From: Dehalococcoidales bacterium
GTDB lineage: Bacteria > Chloroflexota > Dehalococcoidia > Dehalococcoidales > Fen-1064
DNA: 35,694 nucleotides
Reading direction: 5' to 3'
Assembly: GCA_016783135.1 (NCBI GenBank)
Contig: JADHXC010000019.1
Span: 1-35,694 of the forward strand
Below the pieces are notes generated by a model. That model searched no databases. It worked only from the letters and a program-made list of their open reading frames with translations, and had not been told where the DNA came from. Position 1 is the first letter of the stretch. Each line of letters starts with the position of its first letter. Positions 23,557 to 32,676 of this stretch are shown one piece after another. Position numbers and translations under genes: made by a program.

Positions 23557-24174
23557 TCACCTTTCGGTGACGTCCATGTCCTTGCGATAAGCCACCTCTC
23601 TCCGTCGCAGGAGTCCTCTCCACAGCGAGCACAGAATGATTATCGGTATGAAGCTGACCCACCAGTGACACCACTCCAGACCTACATACAGGACTATGAA
23701 CAAGCTCACCCCAGCCATGAATGAGTACAGGTACAGGAACAACTCGTGAGCGCTGACCCATCCCACCTTCATCTTGCGGTAGGCTGGCGAGATGTAGGGC
23801 ACATACTGCTGCAGTTCGATGTTCTTGAATATCTTGTTCGCCAGGGTCGTATGCTCAATGAAAGGCGCACGCCAGGTGACGCAAAGCCAATACCCGGCCA
23901 GTGAGAGGATCAAGATGGTGCCTCCAACACATATTGCGAACACGTTAGGCACCGAGTGACCACCGGAAGTGAAAAGGACAGCAAGCAGCCCGGCAGTAAT
24001 CACCCCGAAGATGTTGGTGAACCACAACCGTTCGTTCTCAATGTGCCGTGCGTGCAGCCAGTGCTGCTCGTAGACCGCCTTTAGCAGTTCTGCCCCTGTC
24101 TGCTTATCTGTGTCTGTATTCTCCAACTGGTTCTCTCCACTACACGTGAGTCGCCTGCTCCCGGTCAGCATCAC
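23557..24174 (-). CDS. Hypothetical membrane protein, translationally coupled to the MgtC-like gene
   Basis: The 205-residue protein has four predicted hydrophobic segments (around FGVITAGLLAVLF, AICVGGTILILSLAGYWLCV, LFLYLYSFMAGVSLFIVLYV, WWVSFIPIIILCSLW). A conserved-looking cytosolic N-terminal stretch YEQHWLHARHIENERLWFTN and a basic C-terminus are also visible. I do not recognise the function. The GTG start overlaps the stop of the MgtC-like gene in GTGA (24171-24174), so the two are translationally coupled and probably cooperate. Confidence 0.75.
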   Translation of the reverse strand: MMLTGSRRLTCSGENQLENTDTDKQTGAELLKAVYEQHWLHARHIENERLWFTNIFGVITAGLLAVLFTSGGHSVPNVFAICVGGTILILSLAGYWLCVTWRAPFIEHTTLANKIFKNIELQQYVPYISPAYRKMKVGWVSAHELFLYLYSFMAGVSLFIVLYVGLEWCHWWVSFIPIIILCSLWRGLLRRREVAYRKDMDVTER

Positions 24175-24569
24175 TCGCTGGTGTGGGGGATAAACAGTAT
24201 CACCAGTACAATAGCGGTTGCCACCGGTGCCACGATGTACATGCCCACTCCGGCGGCCAGGCCGATACCTGCTACTGCCCAGATTGTCGTGGCCGTGGTC
24301 AGCCCACCCACCAGGCCGCCTTCACGACGGATTATGGCTCCGGCACCGAGGAAGCCGATGCCGGTCACGATTCCGGCGGCAATGCGGGTGGGGTCGGCAT
24401 CCGGGAAGGCCAGCGCAGAGACCACGGCAAACAGAGCGGCGCCGAGGCTTATCAGGCTGTGTGTCCTGGTCCCGGCGGGCTTGCCGGCCCGTTCCCGCTG
24501 GAAGCCGATGACAGCGCCAAGTGCGGCCGCCAGCAGAAGTCGCAGGACCATTTCCACTTCAGCAGGCAT
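24171..24569 (-). CDS. MgtC/SapB family membrane protein
   Basis: The 132-residue protein corresponds to the N-terminal membrane domain of MgtC/SapB proteins, with the signature LLAAALGAVIGFQRERAGKPAGTRTH, here shown as two parts: LLAAALGAVIGFQRER and AGKPAGTRTHSLISLGAAL. IVTGIGFLGAGAIIRREG and VGGLTTATTIWAVAGIGLA complete the conserved core. The soluble C-terminal domain of longer members is absent. In pathogens MgtC affects growth at low magnesium and modulates F-type ATP synthase; the role here is unknown. It lies 20 nt after leuA and overlaps the next gene. Confidence 0.9.
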   Translation of the reverse strand: MPAEVEMVLRLLLAAALGAVIGFQRERAGKPAGTRTHSLISLGAALFAVVSALAFPDADPTRIAAGIVTGIGFLGAGAIIRREGGLVGGLTTATTIWAVAGIGLAAGVGMYIVAPVATAIVLVILFIPHTSE

Positions 24570-24589
24570 CTCACCCCCCGTACGGAAAT

Positions 24590-26110
24590 CTAGGCTACCG
24601 TTTTCCTGGCGGCAAGTAACCGGTTCAGCGCGTTGATGTAAGCCTTGGCGCTGGCCACGATAATATCGGTATCCGCGCCACGACCGGTGTATGTTATTCC
24701 CTCACTCTCCACCCTTATCAGCACCTCACCGATGGCGTCTATCCCCTCGGTTATGGACTTGACGGTGAACTCCGTGAGCTTGCAGGGCACGGCCACAATC
24801 TTGTCAATAGCCTTGCAGGTGGCATCAACCGGGCCGGTGCCGAGGGCGGAGTCTGCCCTCGGCTCTCCCTCGGGGGTCGTCATCTGGACCGCCGCGGTGG
24901 GTATGCCGCGGTCGCCGCAGGAAACCTGAATGCGGTCGAGGCGATAGGCCTCGGCGATAGTACGTTGTTCCTCGGCAACCACGGACTCGATGTCTTTGTC
25001 GGTAACCTCTCTCTTCTTATCAGCCAGCTCTTTGAAGGCCGTAAAAGCGCGTTTGAAGTCTTCCTCGGGCAGGCTGTAGCCCAGTTCCGCCAGCCGCTCT
25101 TTGAAACCGTGCCGACCGCTGGTCTTGCCCAGCACTAGGCTACTGCCCGGAATGCCCACTGTCTTGGGGTCCATTATCTCGAAGGTCGACGGCATCTTTA
25201 TTACACCGTCCTGGTGAAGGCCTGACGCGTGACGAAAAGCATTAGCGCCGACAATGGCCTTATTGGGCTGAACCGGGGTGCCGGTCAGCTCGCTGACCAG
25301 TCGGCTCGTTCGATATATCTGCCTGGTGTCGATACCGGTGGTGAGATTATAGAAGTCCTTGCGGGTCTTGATTGCCATCACAATCTCTTCCAGCGAGGCA
25401 TTGCCGGCCCTTTCCCCGATACCATTGATTGTACCTTCTACCTGCCGTGCCCCTCGCCTGAGTGCTTCCAGGCTATTAGCCACAGCCATGCCGAGGTCAT
25501 TGTGGCAATGGACACTGACCACCGCCCTGTCGATATTGGGCACATTCTGGAACACTCCATCGATAAGGTCGCCGAACTCCTGCGGCGTGGCATAACCAAC
25601 CGTGTCCGGGATATTCACCGTGGTAGCGCCAGCATCAATGACTGCTTCAAGAATCTGGTAGATGTACGCAGGGTCGGTCCTGCTGGCGTCCATCGCGGAG
25701 AACTCTATGTTACTAACGTGCTTCCTGGCTCGCGCCACCGTGCTGCAGGACATCTCCAGGATTTCCTCACGACTCTTTCTCAGTTGATAGAACAGGTGAA
25801 TGTCCGAAGATGAGAGCACAATATGAATGCAGGGATTCTCAGCGCCCTTAACGGCTTCCCAGCTCTTGTCTACGGCATCAAGGTTGGCATGGGTGAGAAC
25901 GCAGATTACGGGGGTGCGGACCTCCCTGGCAATGAGGCTCACCGCCTCGAAGTCACCCGGGGAGGTTATGGGAAAGCCGGCTTCAATGACATCCACGCCA
26001 AGCTTCTCCAGTTGCCTGGCTATCTCCAGCTTTTCCTGGACATTGAGCGTTCCCCCGGCCGCCTGCTCACCGTCCCGCAGTGTAGTATCAAATATGGTTA
26101 CCTTGTCCAT
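24590..26110 (-). CDS. leuA: 2-isopropylmalate synthase
   Basis: The 506-residue enzyme condenses acetyl-CoA with 2-oxoisovalerate, the first committed step to leucine. Motifs include [25 protein letters not shown], the metal-binding [12 protein letters not shown], and [13 protein letters not shown]. The C-terminal regulatory LeuA-dimer domain (about residues 370-500) is present, so leucine feedback is likely. Two positions differ from most LeuA: GEQAAGG instead of GEQSPGA, and [10 protein letters not shown] instead of FSxEDASR. AGGAGG lies 5 nt before the ATG. It is separated from ilvC by 346 nt that hold a uORF and a leuA-like remnant. Confidence 0.95.
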   Translation of the reverse strand: MDKVTIFDTTLRDGEQAAGGTLNVQEKLEIARQLEKLGVDVIEAGFPITSPGDFEAVSLIAREVRTPVICVLTHANLDAVDKSWEAVKGAENPCIHIVLSSSDIHLFYQLRKSREEILEMSCSTVARARKHVSNIEFSAMDASRTDPAYIYQILEAVIDAGATTVNIPDTVGYATPQEFGDLIDGVFQNVPNIDRAVVSVHCHNDLGMAVANSLEALRRGARQVEGTINGIGERAGNASLEEIVMAIKTRKDFYNLTTGIDTRQIYRTSRLVSELTGTPVQPNKAIVGANAFRHASGLHQDGVIKMPSTFEIMDPKTVGIPGSSLVLGKTSGRHGFKERLAELGYSLPEEDFKRAFTAFKELADKKREVTDKDIESVVAEEQRTIAEAYRLDRIQVSCGDRGIPTAAVQMTTPEGEPRADSALGTGPVDATCKAIDKIVAVPCKLTEFTVKSITEGIDAIGEVLIRVESEGITYTGRGADTDIIVASAKAYINALNRLLAARKTVA

Positions 26111-26202
26111 AACATCCTCCTGAGAGAAGAAACAACCTCAATGGCCTTTATCCTGGAAGGTCTACTTTTCTTCTCCATGACTGTATTCAATAGACCAGCC
26201 AT
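26098..26202 (-). CDS. Possible upstream ORF overlapping the leuA start
   Basis: A 34-codon frame begins [19 protein letters not shown] and ends at a TAA inside the leuA start region (26098-26100), so translation of the two could be coupled. A GGGGAGGGG ribosome-like site precedes its ATG, but that site is one arm of a 9-bp hairpin (CCCCTCTCC-TTAAC-GGGGAGGGG). This resembles the window's other hairpin repeats and weakens the call. The peptide is not rich in branched-chain residues. Confidence 0.25.
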   Translation of the reverse strand: MAGLLNTVMEKKSRPSRIKAIEVVSSLRRMLWTR

Positions 26203-26327
26203 TACCCCTCCCCGTTAAGGAGAGGGGCCAGTAAGGATGAGTTTGTCTCTCCCAAAAGAGGCAAACCTGCCAAAACACTTCAATAGAGTGCCACTTTTCC
26301 TGTTGATAATATCAGACAATTCTTTGT

Positions 26328-26359
26328 CTGCTCCCCGTCTCTCAGTGTCTTATTAAATA
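26328..26359 (-). other. leuA-like 5' fragment in the ilvC-leuA gap
   Basis: Thirty-two minus-strand bases match the leuA 5' coding region (26063-26094) at 26 of 32 positions without gaps. They read VFNKTLRDGEQ in frame, against [11 protein letters not shown] in LeuA. No start codon or continuing homology follows. It may be a remnant of a duplicated LeuA-type gene, or chance. The remainder of 26203-26456 shows no gene; AGCCAGG-GCTTCA-CCTGGCT (26439-26458) forms a hairpin at the ilvC stop. Confidence 0.4.
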
Positions 26360-26456
26360 CTGGTGTCTTCTCCGTGGTTGGCTCTTCCGGGATAAGACTA
26401 AGTACTCTATGTACTGTGATTCTTACATATACCCCTTCAGCCAGGGCTTCACCTGG

Positions 26457-27449
26457 CTATCCTTTTAGCCAGGGCATCATCTGGCGTAACTCAGCACCGA
26501 CCTCCTCGATAAGGTGTTCCGATTCCATGCGTTTCAGTGAATTGTAGACCGGGCGACCGGCCTGGTTCTCCAGAATCCACTCTTTGGCAAAGGTACCATC
26601 CTGGATATCAGCCAGAATCTGCGCCATCTCGTCCTTGACCATCTCGTCAATAACCCGTGGCCCGCGCGTGAGGTCGCCGTACTCTGCGGTATCGCTGACG
26701 GAGTAGCGCATGTAGCTCAGGCCGCCCTGGTAGATAAGGTCGACAATGAGTTTCAGTTCGTGGAGCACTTCAAAGTAGGCTATCTCCGGCTGATAGCCGG
26801 CCTCAACCAGGGTCTCGAAACCCGCCTTTATCAGGGACGTAATTCCGCCGCAGAGCACTGCCTGCTCACCGAAGAGGTCAGTCTCGGTCTCTTCGGCAAA
26901 GGTTGTCTCGATTACGCCGGCCCGGCTGCATCCGATGCCGGCGGCGTAGGCCAGTGCGATATCTTTAGCCTTGCCGGTGGCGTCCTGGTGGACGGCGATT
27001 ATGGCCGGCGGACCGATTTCCTCGGTGTAGAGCTGCCGCAGCATGTGCCCGGGGCACTTGGGGGCTATCATGACTACATCGACGTTCGGCGGAGGTACAA
27101 CCTGTCCGTAGTGAATGCTGAAACCATGGGAAAACAGCAGCGTATTGTTCGCGGCCAGGCCACCAGCCACGAACTGGGCATATATCTTTCCGTGCAACTC
27201 GTCGGGTGCCAGCATCGATATGATGTCCGCTTCCGCGGCTACTTTCGCAGCGTCGGCTACCTTGAAGCCGGCCTCCTTGGCGTTGTTCCAGCCCGGGCTG
27301 CCTTCTACCTCGGCCACTATCACCTGGCTGCCACTATCCCTCAGATTCTGAGCCTGAGCGTGCCCCTGGCTCCCGTAGCCAACGATGCCGATTACCTTCC
27401 CATCGAGTATCTTGAGGTCACAATTCCTGTCATAATATATTTTGGCCAT
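26457..27449 (-). CDS. ilvC: Ketol-acid reductoisomerase, class I
   Basis: The 330-residue enzyme converts acetolactate or acetohydroxybutyrate to the dihydroxy acid. The Rossmann motif [20 protein letters not shown] and the metal-ligand segment [19 protein letters not shown] are intact, and the length fits the short class. The cofactor-specificity loop reads [10 protein letters not shown] (45-54). The arginine and the last serine that usually hold the NADPH phosphate are replaced by V48 and G53, and E47/E49 add negative charge, which suggests NADH preference. AAGGAGGG gives a strong ribosome site. It lies 22 nt after the stress-protein gene. Confidence 0.96.
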   Translation of the reverse strand: MAKIYYDRNCDLKILDGKVIGIVGYGSQGHAQAQNLRDSGSQVIVAEVEGSPGWNNAKEAGFKVADAAKVAAEADIISMLAPDELHGKIYAQFVAGGLAANNTLLFSHGFSIHYGQVVPPPNVDVVMIAPKCPGHMLRQLYTEEIGPPAIIAVHQDATGKAKDIALAYAAGIGCSRAGVIETTFAEETETDLFGEQAVLCGGITSLIKAGFETLVEAGYQPEIAYFEVLHELKLIVDLIYQGGLSYMRYSVSDTAEYGDLTRGPRVIDEMVKDEMAQILADIQDGTFAKEWILENQAGRPVYNSLKRMESEHLIEEVGAELRQMMPWLKG

Positions 27450-27471
27450 TTCTTTCCCTCCTTATAGTGTG

Positions 27472-28416
27472 TTAAGAATCCTGCTGTGCCGGTTTTATCA
27501 CCAGTGTCGGGTTTGAGATACCCAGCAGAACGCTCTCCGCAACGCTGCCGTATACCAGGCGACTCAGCCCGGAGCGCCCGTGGGTTGTCATGACAACGAC
27601 ACTGTAAGGGTTCTTGCCGGCATACGTGATTATCTCATCGGCGGCTTTGCCTACCAGTATTTCAGGTGTTATATGGGCACCGGTGTCCTGCAATCGCTTC
27701 GCCAACTCCGCCAGGTATTCTATGGCGACGTGCTTGCACCGCGTCATTTCCTGCTCCATGAACTCCCCCCAGTTGAGGGGGACGCCGGATAGCTCTGGAG
27801 AGTAGTAGGACGGCGCGATTGGGGGGTCACAGACCCGAAGAAGGGTGATATTCATCGGAGTGATGGTGCGCTGCTTCGCCAGTGTCCTGACGTGGGGAAG
27901 CACTGATTCCGCTCTCTCCGAACCATCCAGCGGGACCAGAAAGGTCTTCGAAGGCCACTGGTTATACGGCGTGGCATCCTCAATACCGGCGTGGACAAAC
28001 CAGACCGGTACCTTTGATGCCCGCAATACCTTATCGGCGACACTTCCCATACGCCAGCGTCTGATTCCGGACCTTCCGTGGCTGGCCATCATGATGAGGT
28101 CAATAGTATTTTCTTCAGCAAAGTGAAGTATCTCTTCGGCATAATACCCGTCAGCCAGTTCACCGCGGACTTCTGCTACTCTGGCGTCCGGCAAAACACT
28201 GAGCCTTTCCTGGAGTTCCTCTACCTGGAGTCTTATTGTCTCGGCGGCGCGTTCTATGTAAGCCCGGTGAACAGGAATAAATTCGCGACCCAACTCGCTA
28301 TAGACCTGAAGCAATACCACTTCCAGGTCCAGGCGGGCGGCGAGCTCTACTGCAAAAGGAAAAACCACCTCGGCAAGCTCAGAACCGTCCAGCAGTACAA
28401 GCATTTTCCGGTACAT
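27472..28416 (-). CDS. Universal stress protein, tandem UspA domains
   Basis: The 314-residue protein has two UspA domains. The first starts MYRKMLVLLDGSELAEVVFP and ends with the nucleotide loop ASHGRSGIRRWRMGSVADKV. The second starts TFLVPLDGSERAESVLP and ends TTHGRSGLSRLVYGSVAESV. Both keep the G-x2-G-x9-G(S) pattern of ATP-binding members. The frame extends to 28449, but GGAGGTGTGAT directly before ATG 28416 fixes the start. It is embedded between ilvN (176-nt gap) and ilvC (22 nt), so it is expected to be co-expressed with ilvC. Confidence 0.93.
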   Translation of the reverse strand: MYRKMLVLLDGSELAEVVFPFAVELAARLDLEVVLLQVYSELGREFIPVHRAYIERAAETIRLQVEELQERLSVLPDARVAEVRGELADGYYAEEILHFAEENTIDLIMMASHGRSGIRRWRMGSVADKVLRASKVPVWFVHAGIEDATPYNQWPSKTFLVPLDGSERAESVLPHVRTLAKQRTITPMNITLLRVCDPPIAPSYYSPELSGVPLNWGEFMEQEMTRCKHVAIEYLAELAKRLQDTGAHITPEILVGKAADEIITYAGKNPYSVVVMTTHGRSGLSRLVYGSVAESVLLGISNPTLVIKPAQQDS

Positions 28417-28592
28417 ATCACACCTCCAATTGCTAGTCCACCAATACATTACCGCGCCGGCAGGACAAAATCAATCCCCGGGCTACTTTCGGTGGCTCCC
28501 CGTAGTCGGCGTTACCGGAAGCCCCGCTCTCCCGGGGGGAGGACGATAGGCCTACTCCCGCACGGTATCAGGTAACCCCCTCTGAGACGTTC

Positions 28593-29135
28593 TCAGGATG
28601 CTTTCTGTTTCCTGCCGCCGCCAGCGGGAGAGCCTTTCTCGGCGCTGAGCAGGCCGGAGCCCCCCCTGGTCATGGCGACTCTACCTGTTCTGGTCACCTC
28701 CCTGATGCCAAAGCCGTGCAGCAGGCTGAGCAGGGAGTCGACTTTGTCTTCATCTCCGGTAACTTCGATTGTCACCGAATCAGCCGCCACATCCACAATC
28801 CCTGCCCGAAAGATATCGACAATCTGCATGACCTCGCTCCGGCTGGCGGGGGTGGTCTTTACCTTAATCAGTGCCAGCTCGCGGGAAATAATGTCGTTCG
28901 CGGTGATGTCATACACCTTCACGGTAACAACCAGTTTGTCAAGTTGCTTCCTGAGCTGCTCCACCATAGCGCCGGTGCCTTCGACAACGATAGTCATGCG
29001 CGAAAGATGCGGTGTCTCGGCGTGTCCCACGGCAATACTCTCGATGTTGAACCCGCGCCGACGGCACAGGCTGGCCATGCGATTAAGCACGCCGGGTCTG
29101 TCTTCTACCAGGGCGATTAGTGTGTGCTTAGCCAC
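28593..29135 (-). CDS. ilvN: Acetolactate synthase, small (regulatory) subunit
   Basis: The 180-residue protein starts with an ACT domain (HTLIALVEDRPGVLNRMASL, RRRGFNIESIAVGHAETP), which binds valine and controls the catalytic subunit. A C-terminal ALS-SS domain follows (VKTTPASRSEVMQIVDIFRA). The start is GTG and shares its G with the TAG stop of ilvB (TAGTG at 29133-29137), so translation is coupled and subunit amounts are balanced. The short basic, glycine-rich tail (GGGRKQKAS) is an addition beyond most homologues. Confidence 0.95.
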   Translation of the reverse strand: MAKHTLIALVEDRPGVLNRMASLCRRRGFNIESIAVGHAETPHLSRMTIVVEGTGAMVEQLRKQLDKLVVTVKVYDITANDIISRELALIKVKTTPASRSEVMQIVDIFRAGIVDVAADSVTIEVTGDEDKVDSLLSLLHGFGIREVTRTGRVAMTRGGSGLLSAEKGSPAGGGRKQKAS

Positions 29136-30826
29136 TACGATTTCACCCCCTCTTTCTTCGGGGCCTCCAGGAGTTCGGCAAGGCTGCCTCCCGGTGGCAC
29201 CATAGGATAAACATTCTCCTCCGGTTCTACCTGGAAGTCAATCACGAACGGTCCCGGTTCATTCATCGCCTGCTGGATTGCCGGGGCTACTTCATCCCGG
29301 TGCGTTGCCTTTGTCCCCGGAATACCGTAAGCCTCGGCTACCTTCACGAAGTCGGGTCCGGCCAGTGGAGTGGCTACGTAGCGTCTCTCGTGGAAGAGCT
29401 CCTGCCACTGCCGCACCATACCCAGATAACCGTTGTTGAAGATGGCTACCTTCAGCGGCAGTCTCTCCTGGGCAATTGTGGCCAGCTCCTGTATCGTCAT
29501 CTGGAAGCTGCCGTCACCATCCAGGCACCACACCGTACTTTTGGGGCGGGCTATCTGCACCCCTATGGCCGCCGGTAGTCCGAAGCCCATCGTACCGAGA
29601 CCCCCGGACGAGACCAGGCTATTCGGTTGTTCATACTGGTAGTGCTGGGCTGCCCACATCTGGTGCTGCCCCACGCCGGTAACGATTGTGGCGTTGTTCC
29701 GAGTAGCCTGGTACACTTTGTCGACCACGTATTGCGGCAGAATGGACTCGCTGTCCCTGATATCCAGGGACGGGTGTGTTCGGCGCCAGTTGTCCAGTTG
29801 CTCTATCCAGGCAAGATGCTGGGCTGAAGTAAGCTGCTTATTGAGCGCGCTGAGTACGTTCTTGACATCGCCCACTATCGGCACGTCGACACGTACATTC
29901 TTGCCAATTTCCGCCGGGTCGATGTCGATATGGATAATGCGGGCACGGGGTGCAAATGTGTTTACGGTACCCGTGGCCCGGTCATCAAATCTCATGCCGA
30001 TGGCGATAACAAGGTCGGAGTCACTAACGGCAAAGTTGGCGTGGGCCATGCCGTGCATTCCGAGCATGCCGTAGCTCAGGATATGGCTCTCGGGAAAAGT
30101 GCTGATGCCGAGCAGGGTAGTAATCACCGGGATTTGCGACGTCTCTGCCAGTTCCTTCAGTTGGGCATAGGCGTTGGAGATAACTACGCCTCTACCGGCA
30201 ATGATTACGGGTCTCTCAGATTCGTTTATCAGCTTGGCCGCCTTCTTTATCTGTGCCGGGTGCCCCTTGAGCGTCGGCTTGTAGCTGGGCAGGTCCAGTT
30301 GCTTCGGATAGTGGTATTCCACCTGCTCCGCAAAGACATCTTTGGGCACGTCAATCAGTACCGGTCCGGGCCGGCCGGTCCTGGCCAGGTGGAATGCTTC
30401 CTTGACTATCCTGGGCAGTGAGGCAGTATCCAGCACCAGGTAGTTATGCTTGGTTATCGGCAGGGTTATTCCGGTGATATCTATCTCCTGGAAAGCATCC
30501 TTGCCAATGAAGGGTCGGGCTACCTGGCCGGTAATTGCTACCATGGGAACTGAATCAAGGAAGGCATTAGCGATACCGGTCACCAGGTTGGTAGCTCCCG
30601 GACCGGAAGTCGCCATGCACACGCCAACCTTTTCACTGGCGCGGGCATAGCCATCGGCGGCGTGGGCGGCACCCTGTTCGTGCCGTGTCAGTACGTGACG
30701 GAGCTGCGGAAACTGTGGCAGGGTGTCATAGAGAGGCAGGATAGCCCCGCCGAGGATGCCAAAAATGACTTCCACGCCTTCCTTCACGAAGCCATCCAGA
30801 ATCATCTGGGCGCCGGTCATCTTCAT
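29135..30826 (-). CDS. ilvB: Acetolactate synthase, large (catalytic) subunit
   Basis: The 563-residue thiamine-diphosphate enzyme joins two pyruvates, or pyruvate and 2-oxobutyrate. The catalytic glutamate is E50 (RHEQGAAHAADGYAR). The middle FAD/Rossmann domain contains IAIGMRFDDRATG. The cofactor motif GDGSFQMTIQEL...NN is complete and is followed by YLGMVRQWQELFHERRY, typical of acetohydroxyacid synthases rather than other members. The gene follows ilvD by 15 nt with AAGGAA before its ATG, and overlaps ilvN by one base. Confidence 0.96.
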   Translation of the reverse strand: MKMTGAQMILDGFVKEGVEVIFGILGGAILPLYDTLPQFPQLRHVLTRHEQGAAHAADGYARASEKVGVCMATSGPGATNLVTGIANAFLDSVPMVAITGQVARPFIGKDAFQEIDITGITLPITKHNYLVLDTASLPRIVKEAFHLARTGRPGPVLIDVPKDVFAEQVEYHYPKQLDLPSYKPTLKGHPAQIKKAAKLINESERPVIIAGRGVVISNAYAQLKELAETSQIPVITTLLGISTFPESHILSYGMLGMHGMAHANFAVSDSDLVIAIGMRFDDRATGTVNTFAPRARIIHIDIDPAEIGKNVRVDVPIVGDVKNVLSALNKQLTSAQHLAWIEQLDNWRRTHPSLDIRDSESILPQYVVDKVYQATRNNATIVTGVGQHQMWAAQHYQYEQPNSLVSSGGLGTMGFGLPAAIGVQIARPKSTVWCLDGDGSFQMTIQELATIAQERLPLKVAIFNNGYLGMVRQWQELFHERRYVATPLAGPDFVKVAEAYGIPGTKATHRDEVAPAIQQAMNEPGPFVIDFQVEPEENVYPMVPPGGSLAELLEAPKKEGVKS

Positions 30827-30841
30827 GATAGTGGTTCCTTT

Positions 30842-32503
30842 CTATGTGCTGAATACCGCTCCGGTGCTGGCTGATGTTACCTTTTCAATATAACGGCTGA
30901 GGTATCCTGTTTTCACCCTGGCTTCGAACTCACCCAGACGGGCAAGGCGCTGTGAAATCTCGTTTTCGCTGAGGTCTACCTCCAGTTTGTAGTTCGGGAT
31001 ATCAATTTTGATAACGTCTCCGTCCTGAAGGGCGGCAATCGGTCCGCGACTGGCTGCCTCTGGAGAAACATGGCCGATAGCGGCACCGCGGGAGCCGCCG
31101 GAGAAGCGCCCGTCAGTAATCAGGGCAACGTCTTTGTCCATACCCATACCGCTGAGCAGGGACGTCGGTGTGAGCATCTCCCTCATACCCGGTCCGCCTT
31201 TGGGGCCTTCGTTGCGGATGACCACTACGTCACCGTGCTTGATACCGCCAGCCATGATTGTGCCGGTTGCCTCCTCCTCGGACTCGAACACCCTGGCCGG
31301 TCCCACGTGGGACATCATTTCCGGGGCGACCGCACTCTTCTTGACAACGGCGCCGTCCGGAGCGATGTTGCCGAAGAGGATGGCGATTCCACCCGTGGCA
31401 GAATATGCATCGTCCATAGAGTGGATGACATCTCTATCCAGGACGGGGCAGTCCCTGATACTCTCGCCGACCGTCTTTCCCGATACGGTCACCGAGTCCA
31501 GGTTCAGCCTGTCCCTGACCTCGTTCATCACTGCGGGAATGCCGCCGGCACGGTCCAGGTCTTCGATGCGATTCTCTCCGGCGGGACTGAGCCGGCATAG
31601 AGTCGGGGTGGACTCGTTGATGTCATTCACTTGAGGCAGAGGGAAACTGATGCCTGTTTCATGGGCAATTGCCATGAAATGCAGCACCGAGTTGGTGCTG
31701 CCGCCCAGGGCCATATCCACCGTAAAGGCATTGTGTATCGATTTTGGGGTCACTATGTCACAGGGACAGGTGTTGTCCGCCAGCAGGTGCATGACCTGCT
31801 CCCCGGCGGCCCTTGCCAGTCTTATCCTCCTGGAATCTGTTGCCGGAATGGTGCCATTACCGGGCAGTGCCAGTCCTACAGCCTCGGTGAGGCAGTTCAT
31901 AGTGTTGGCAGTGAACATGCCGGCGCAGCTTCCGCAGCCGGGGCAGGCAATCATTTCGAGCCGGGCCAGTTCCTCTTCACTCATCTGTCCGGAAGTAACC
32001 TTGCCCACGGCCTCAAACACGGATATGAGGTCGATTTTTTCATTACTTCCGGGCATACGTCCCGCCAGCATTGGCCCGCCGCTGATGAAGATGGATGGTA
32101 CATTGAGCCTGACTGCCGCCATGAGCATACCGGGGACTACTTTATCGCAGTTGGGTATGAAGACCAAGGCGTCAAAGGCATGGGCCTCGGCCACTATCTC
32201 TGCCGAGTCGGCGATTAGCTCCCGGCTGGGCAGGCTGTACTTCATACCGGGATGGTTCATGGCGATGCCATCACACACGGCGATAGTGTTGGTCTCGAAA
32301 GGCATCCCGCCACCGGCATAAACTCCCTGCTTGACAGCTTCGGCAATACTCCGCAGGTGCATATGCCCGGGGACAATTTCACTGAAGCTGTTGATTATGC
32401 CCACGAAAGGCTTGTCAATGTCGGACCGGGATACACCGACGGCATGCAGCAGGGAGCGATGTCCTGCCCGCTCCAGTCCTTTCTTGACAGCGTCACTTTT
32501 CAT
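30842..32503 (-). CDS. ilvD: Dihydroxy-acid dehydratase
   Basis: The 553-residue iron-sulfur enzyme performs the shared last-but-one step to valine and isoleucine. The cluster-ligand cysteines are in [10 protein letters not shown] and [17 protein letters not shown], and the C-terminal active-site motif is [20 protein letters not shown]. Length is normal. AGGTGA lies ahead of the ATG. As the first structural gene of the operon it sits directly behind the attenuator terminator, so its transcription should depend on charging of branched-chain tRNAs. Confidence 0.97.
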   Translation of the reverse strand: MKSDAVKKGLERAGHRSLLHAVGVSRSDIDKPFVGIINSFSEIVPGHMHLRSIAEAVKQGVYAGGGMPFETNTIAVCDGIAMNHPGMKYSLPSRELIADSAEIVAEAHAFDALVFIPNCDKVVPGMLMAAVRLNVPSIFISGGPMLAGRMPGSNEKIDLISVFEAVGKVTSGQMSEEELARLEMIACPGCGSCAGMFTANTMNCLTEAVGLALPGNGTIPATDSRRIRLARAAGEQVMHLLADNTCPCDIVTPKSIHNAFTVDMALGGSTNSVLHFMAIAHETGISFPLPQVNDINESTPTLCRLSPAGENRIEDLDRAGGIPAVMNEVRDRLNLDSVTVSGKTVGESIRDCPVLDRDVIHSMDDAYSATGGIAILFGNIAPDGAVVKKSAVAPEMMSHVGPARVFESEEEATGTIMAGGIKHGDVVVIRNEGPKGGPGMREMLTPTSLLSGMGMDKDVALITDGRFSGGSRGAAIGHVSPEAASRGPIAALQDGDVIKIDIPNYKLEVDLSENEISQRLARLGEFEARVKTGYLSRYIEKVTSASTGAVFST

Positions 32504-32535
32504 CTTTTTTCACCTATTCTCGTCGCCCGCAACCT

Positions 32536-32564
32536 AAAAAAAAAGCCGTCCCGGTGGGACGGCT
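32536..32564 (-). terminator. Attenuator terminator before ilvD
   Basis: On the minus strand AGCCGTCCC-ACC-GGGACGGCT is a perfect 9-bp hairpin running straight into nine T's, 32 nt before the ilvD ATG. A strong intrinsic terminator inside a leader, after a branched-chain-rich peptide, indicates attenuation. Confidence 0.9.
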
Positions 32565-32583
32565 CTCGTGGAGGCGAACCCAC

Positions 32584-32637
32584 TCACTGGTAACCGCTGA
32601 TAACGATAAGTGCCAGTACCAGATTGTATCTGTTCAT
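32584..32637 (-). CDS. ilv operon leader peptide (attenuation)
   Basis: The 17-codon ORF reads MNRYNLVLALIVISGYQ, with Leu-Val-Leu-Ala-Leu-Ile-Val-Ile in succession: all three amino acids made by the operon. It starts 7 nt after the -10 box, so its mRNA is probably leaderless. Its stop lies 19 nt before the terminator hairpin. Codons CTG-GTA (6-7) can pair with TAC-CAG (16-17) as a pause hairpin. GTGGG just after the stop (32579-32583) can pair with CCCAC in the terminator's 5' arm and loop, a possible antiterminator. When branched-chain aminoacyl-tRNAs are scarce, a stalled ribosome would favour read-through into ilvD. The pairings are inferred by eye. Confidence 0.85.
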   Translation of the reverse strand: MNRYNLVLALIVISGYQ

Positions 32638-32644
32638 GTTTGGT

Positions 32645-32673
32645 ACGATAGCACAGTCACTGGTTATTGTCAA
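32645..32673 (-). promoter_or_regulatory. ilv operon promoter
   Basis: On the minus strand a consensus TTGACA (plus 32668-32673), exactly 17 nt and TATCGT (plus 32645-32650). Transcription should start at or next to the leader peptide ATG. Confidence 0.8.
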
Positions 32674-32676
32674 CTA

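Noticed and set aside
32521-32640. T-box riboswitch as the ilv leader
   Set aside because: The terminator resembles those of T-boxes, but no specifier stem or AGGGTGGNACCGCG-like T-box sequence is seen, and the leader peptide explains the region.
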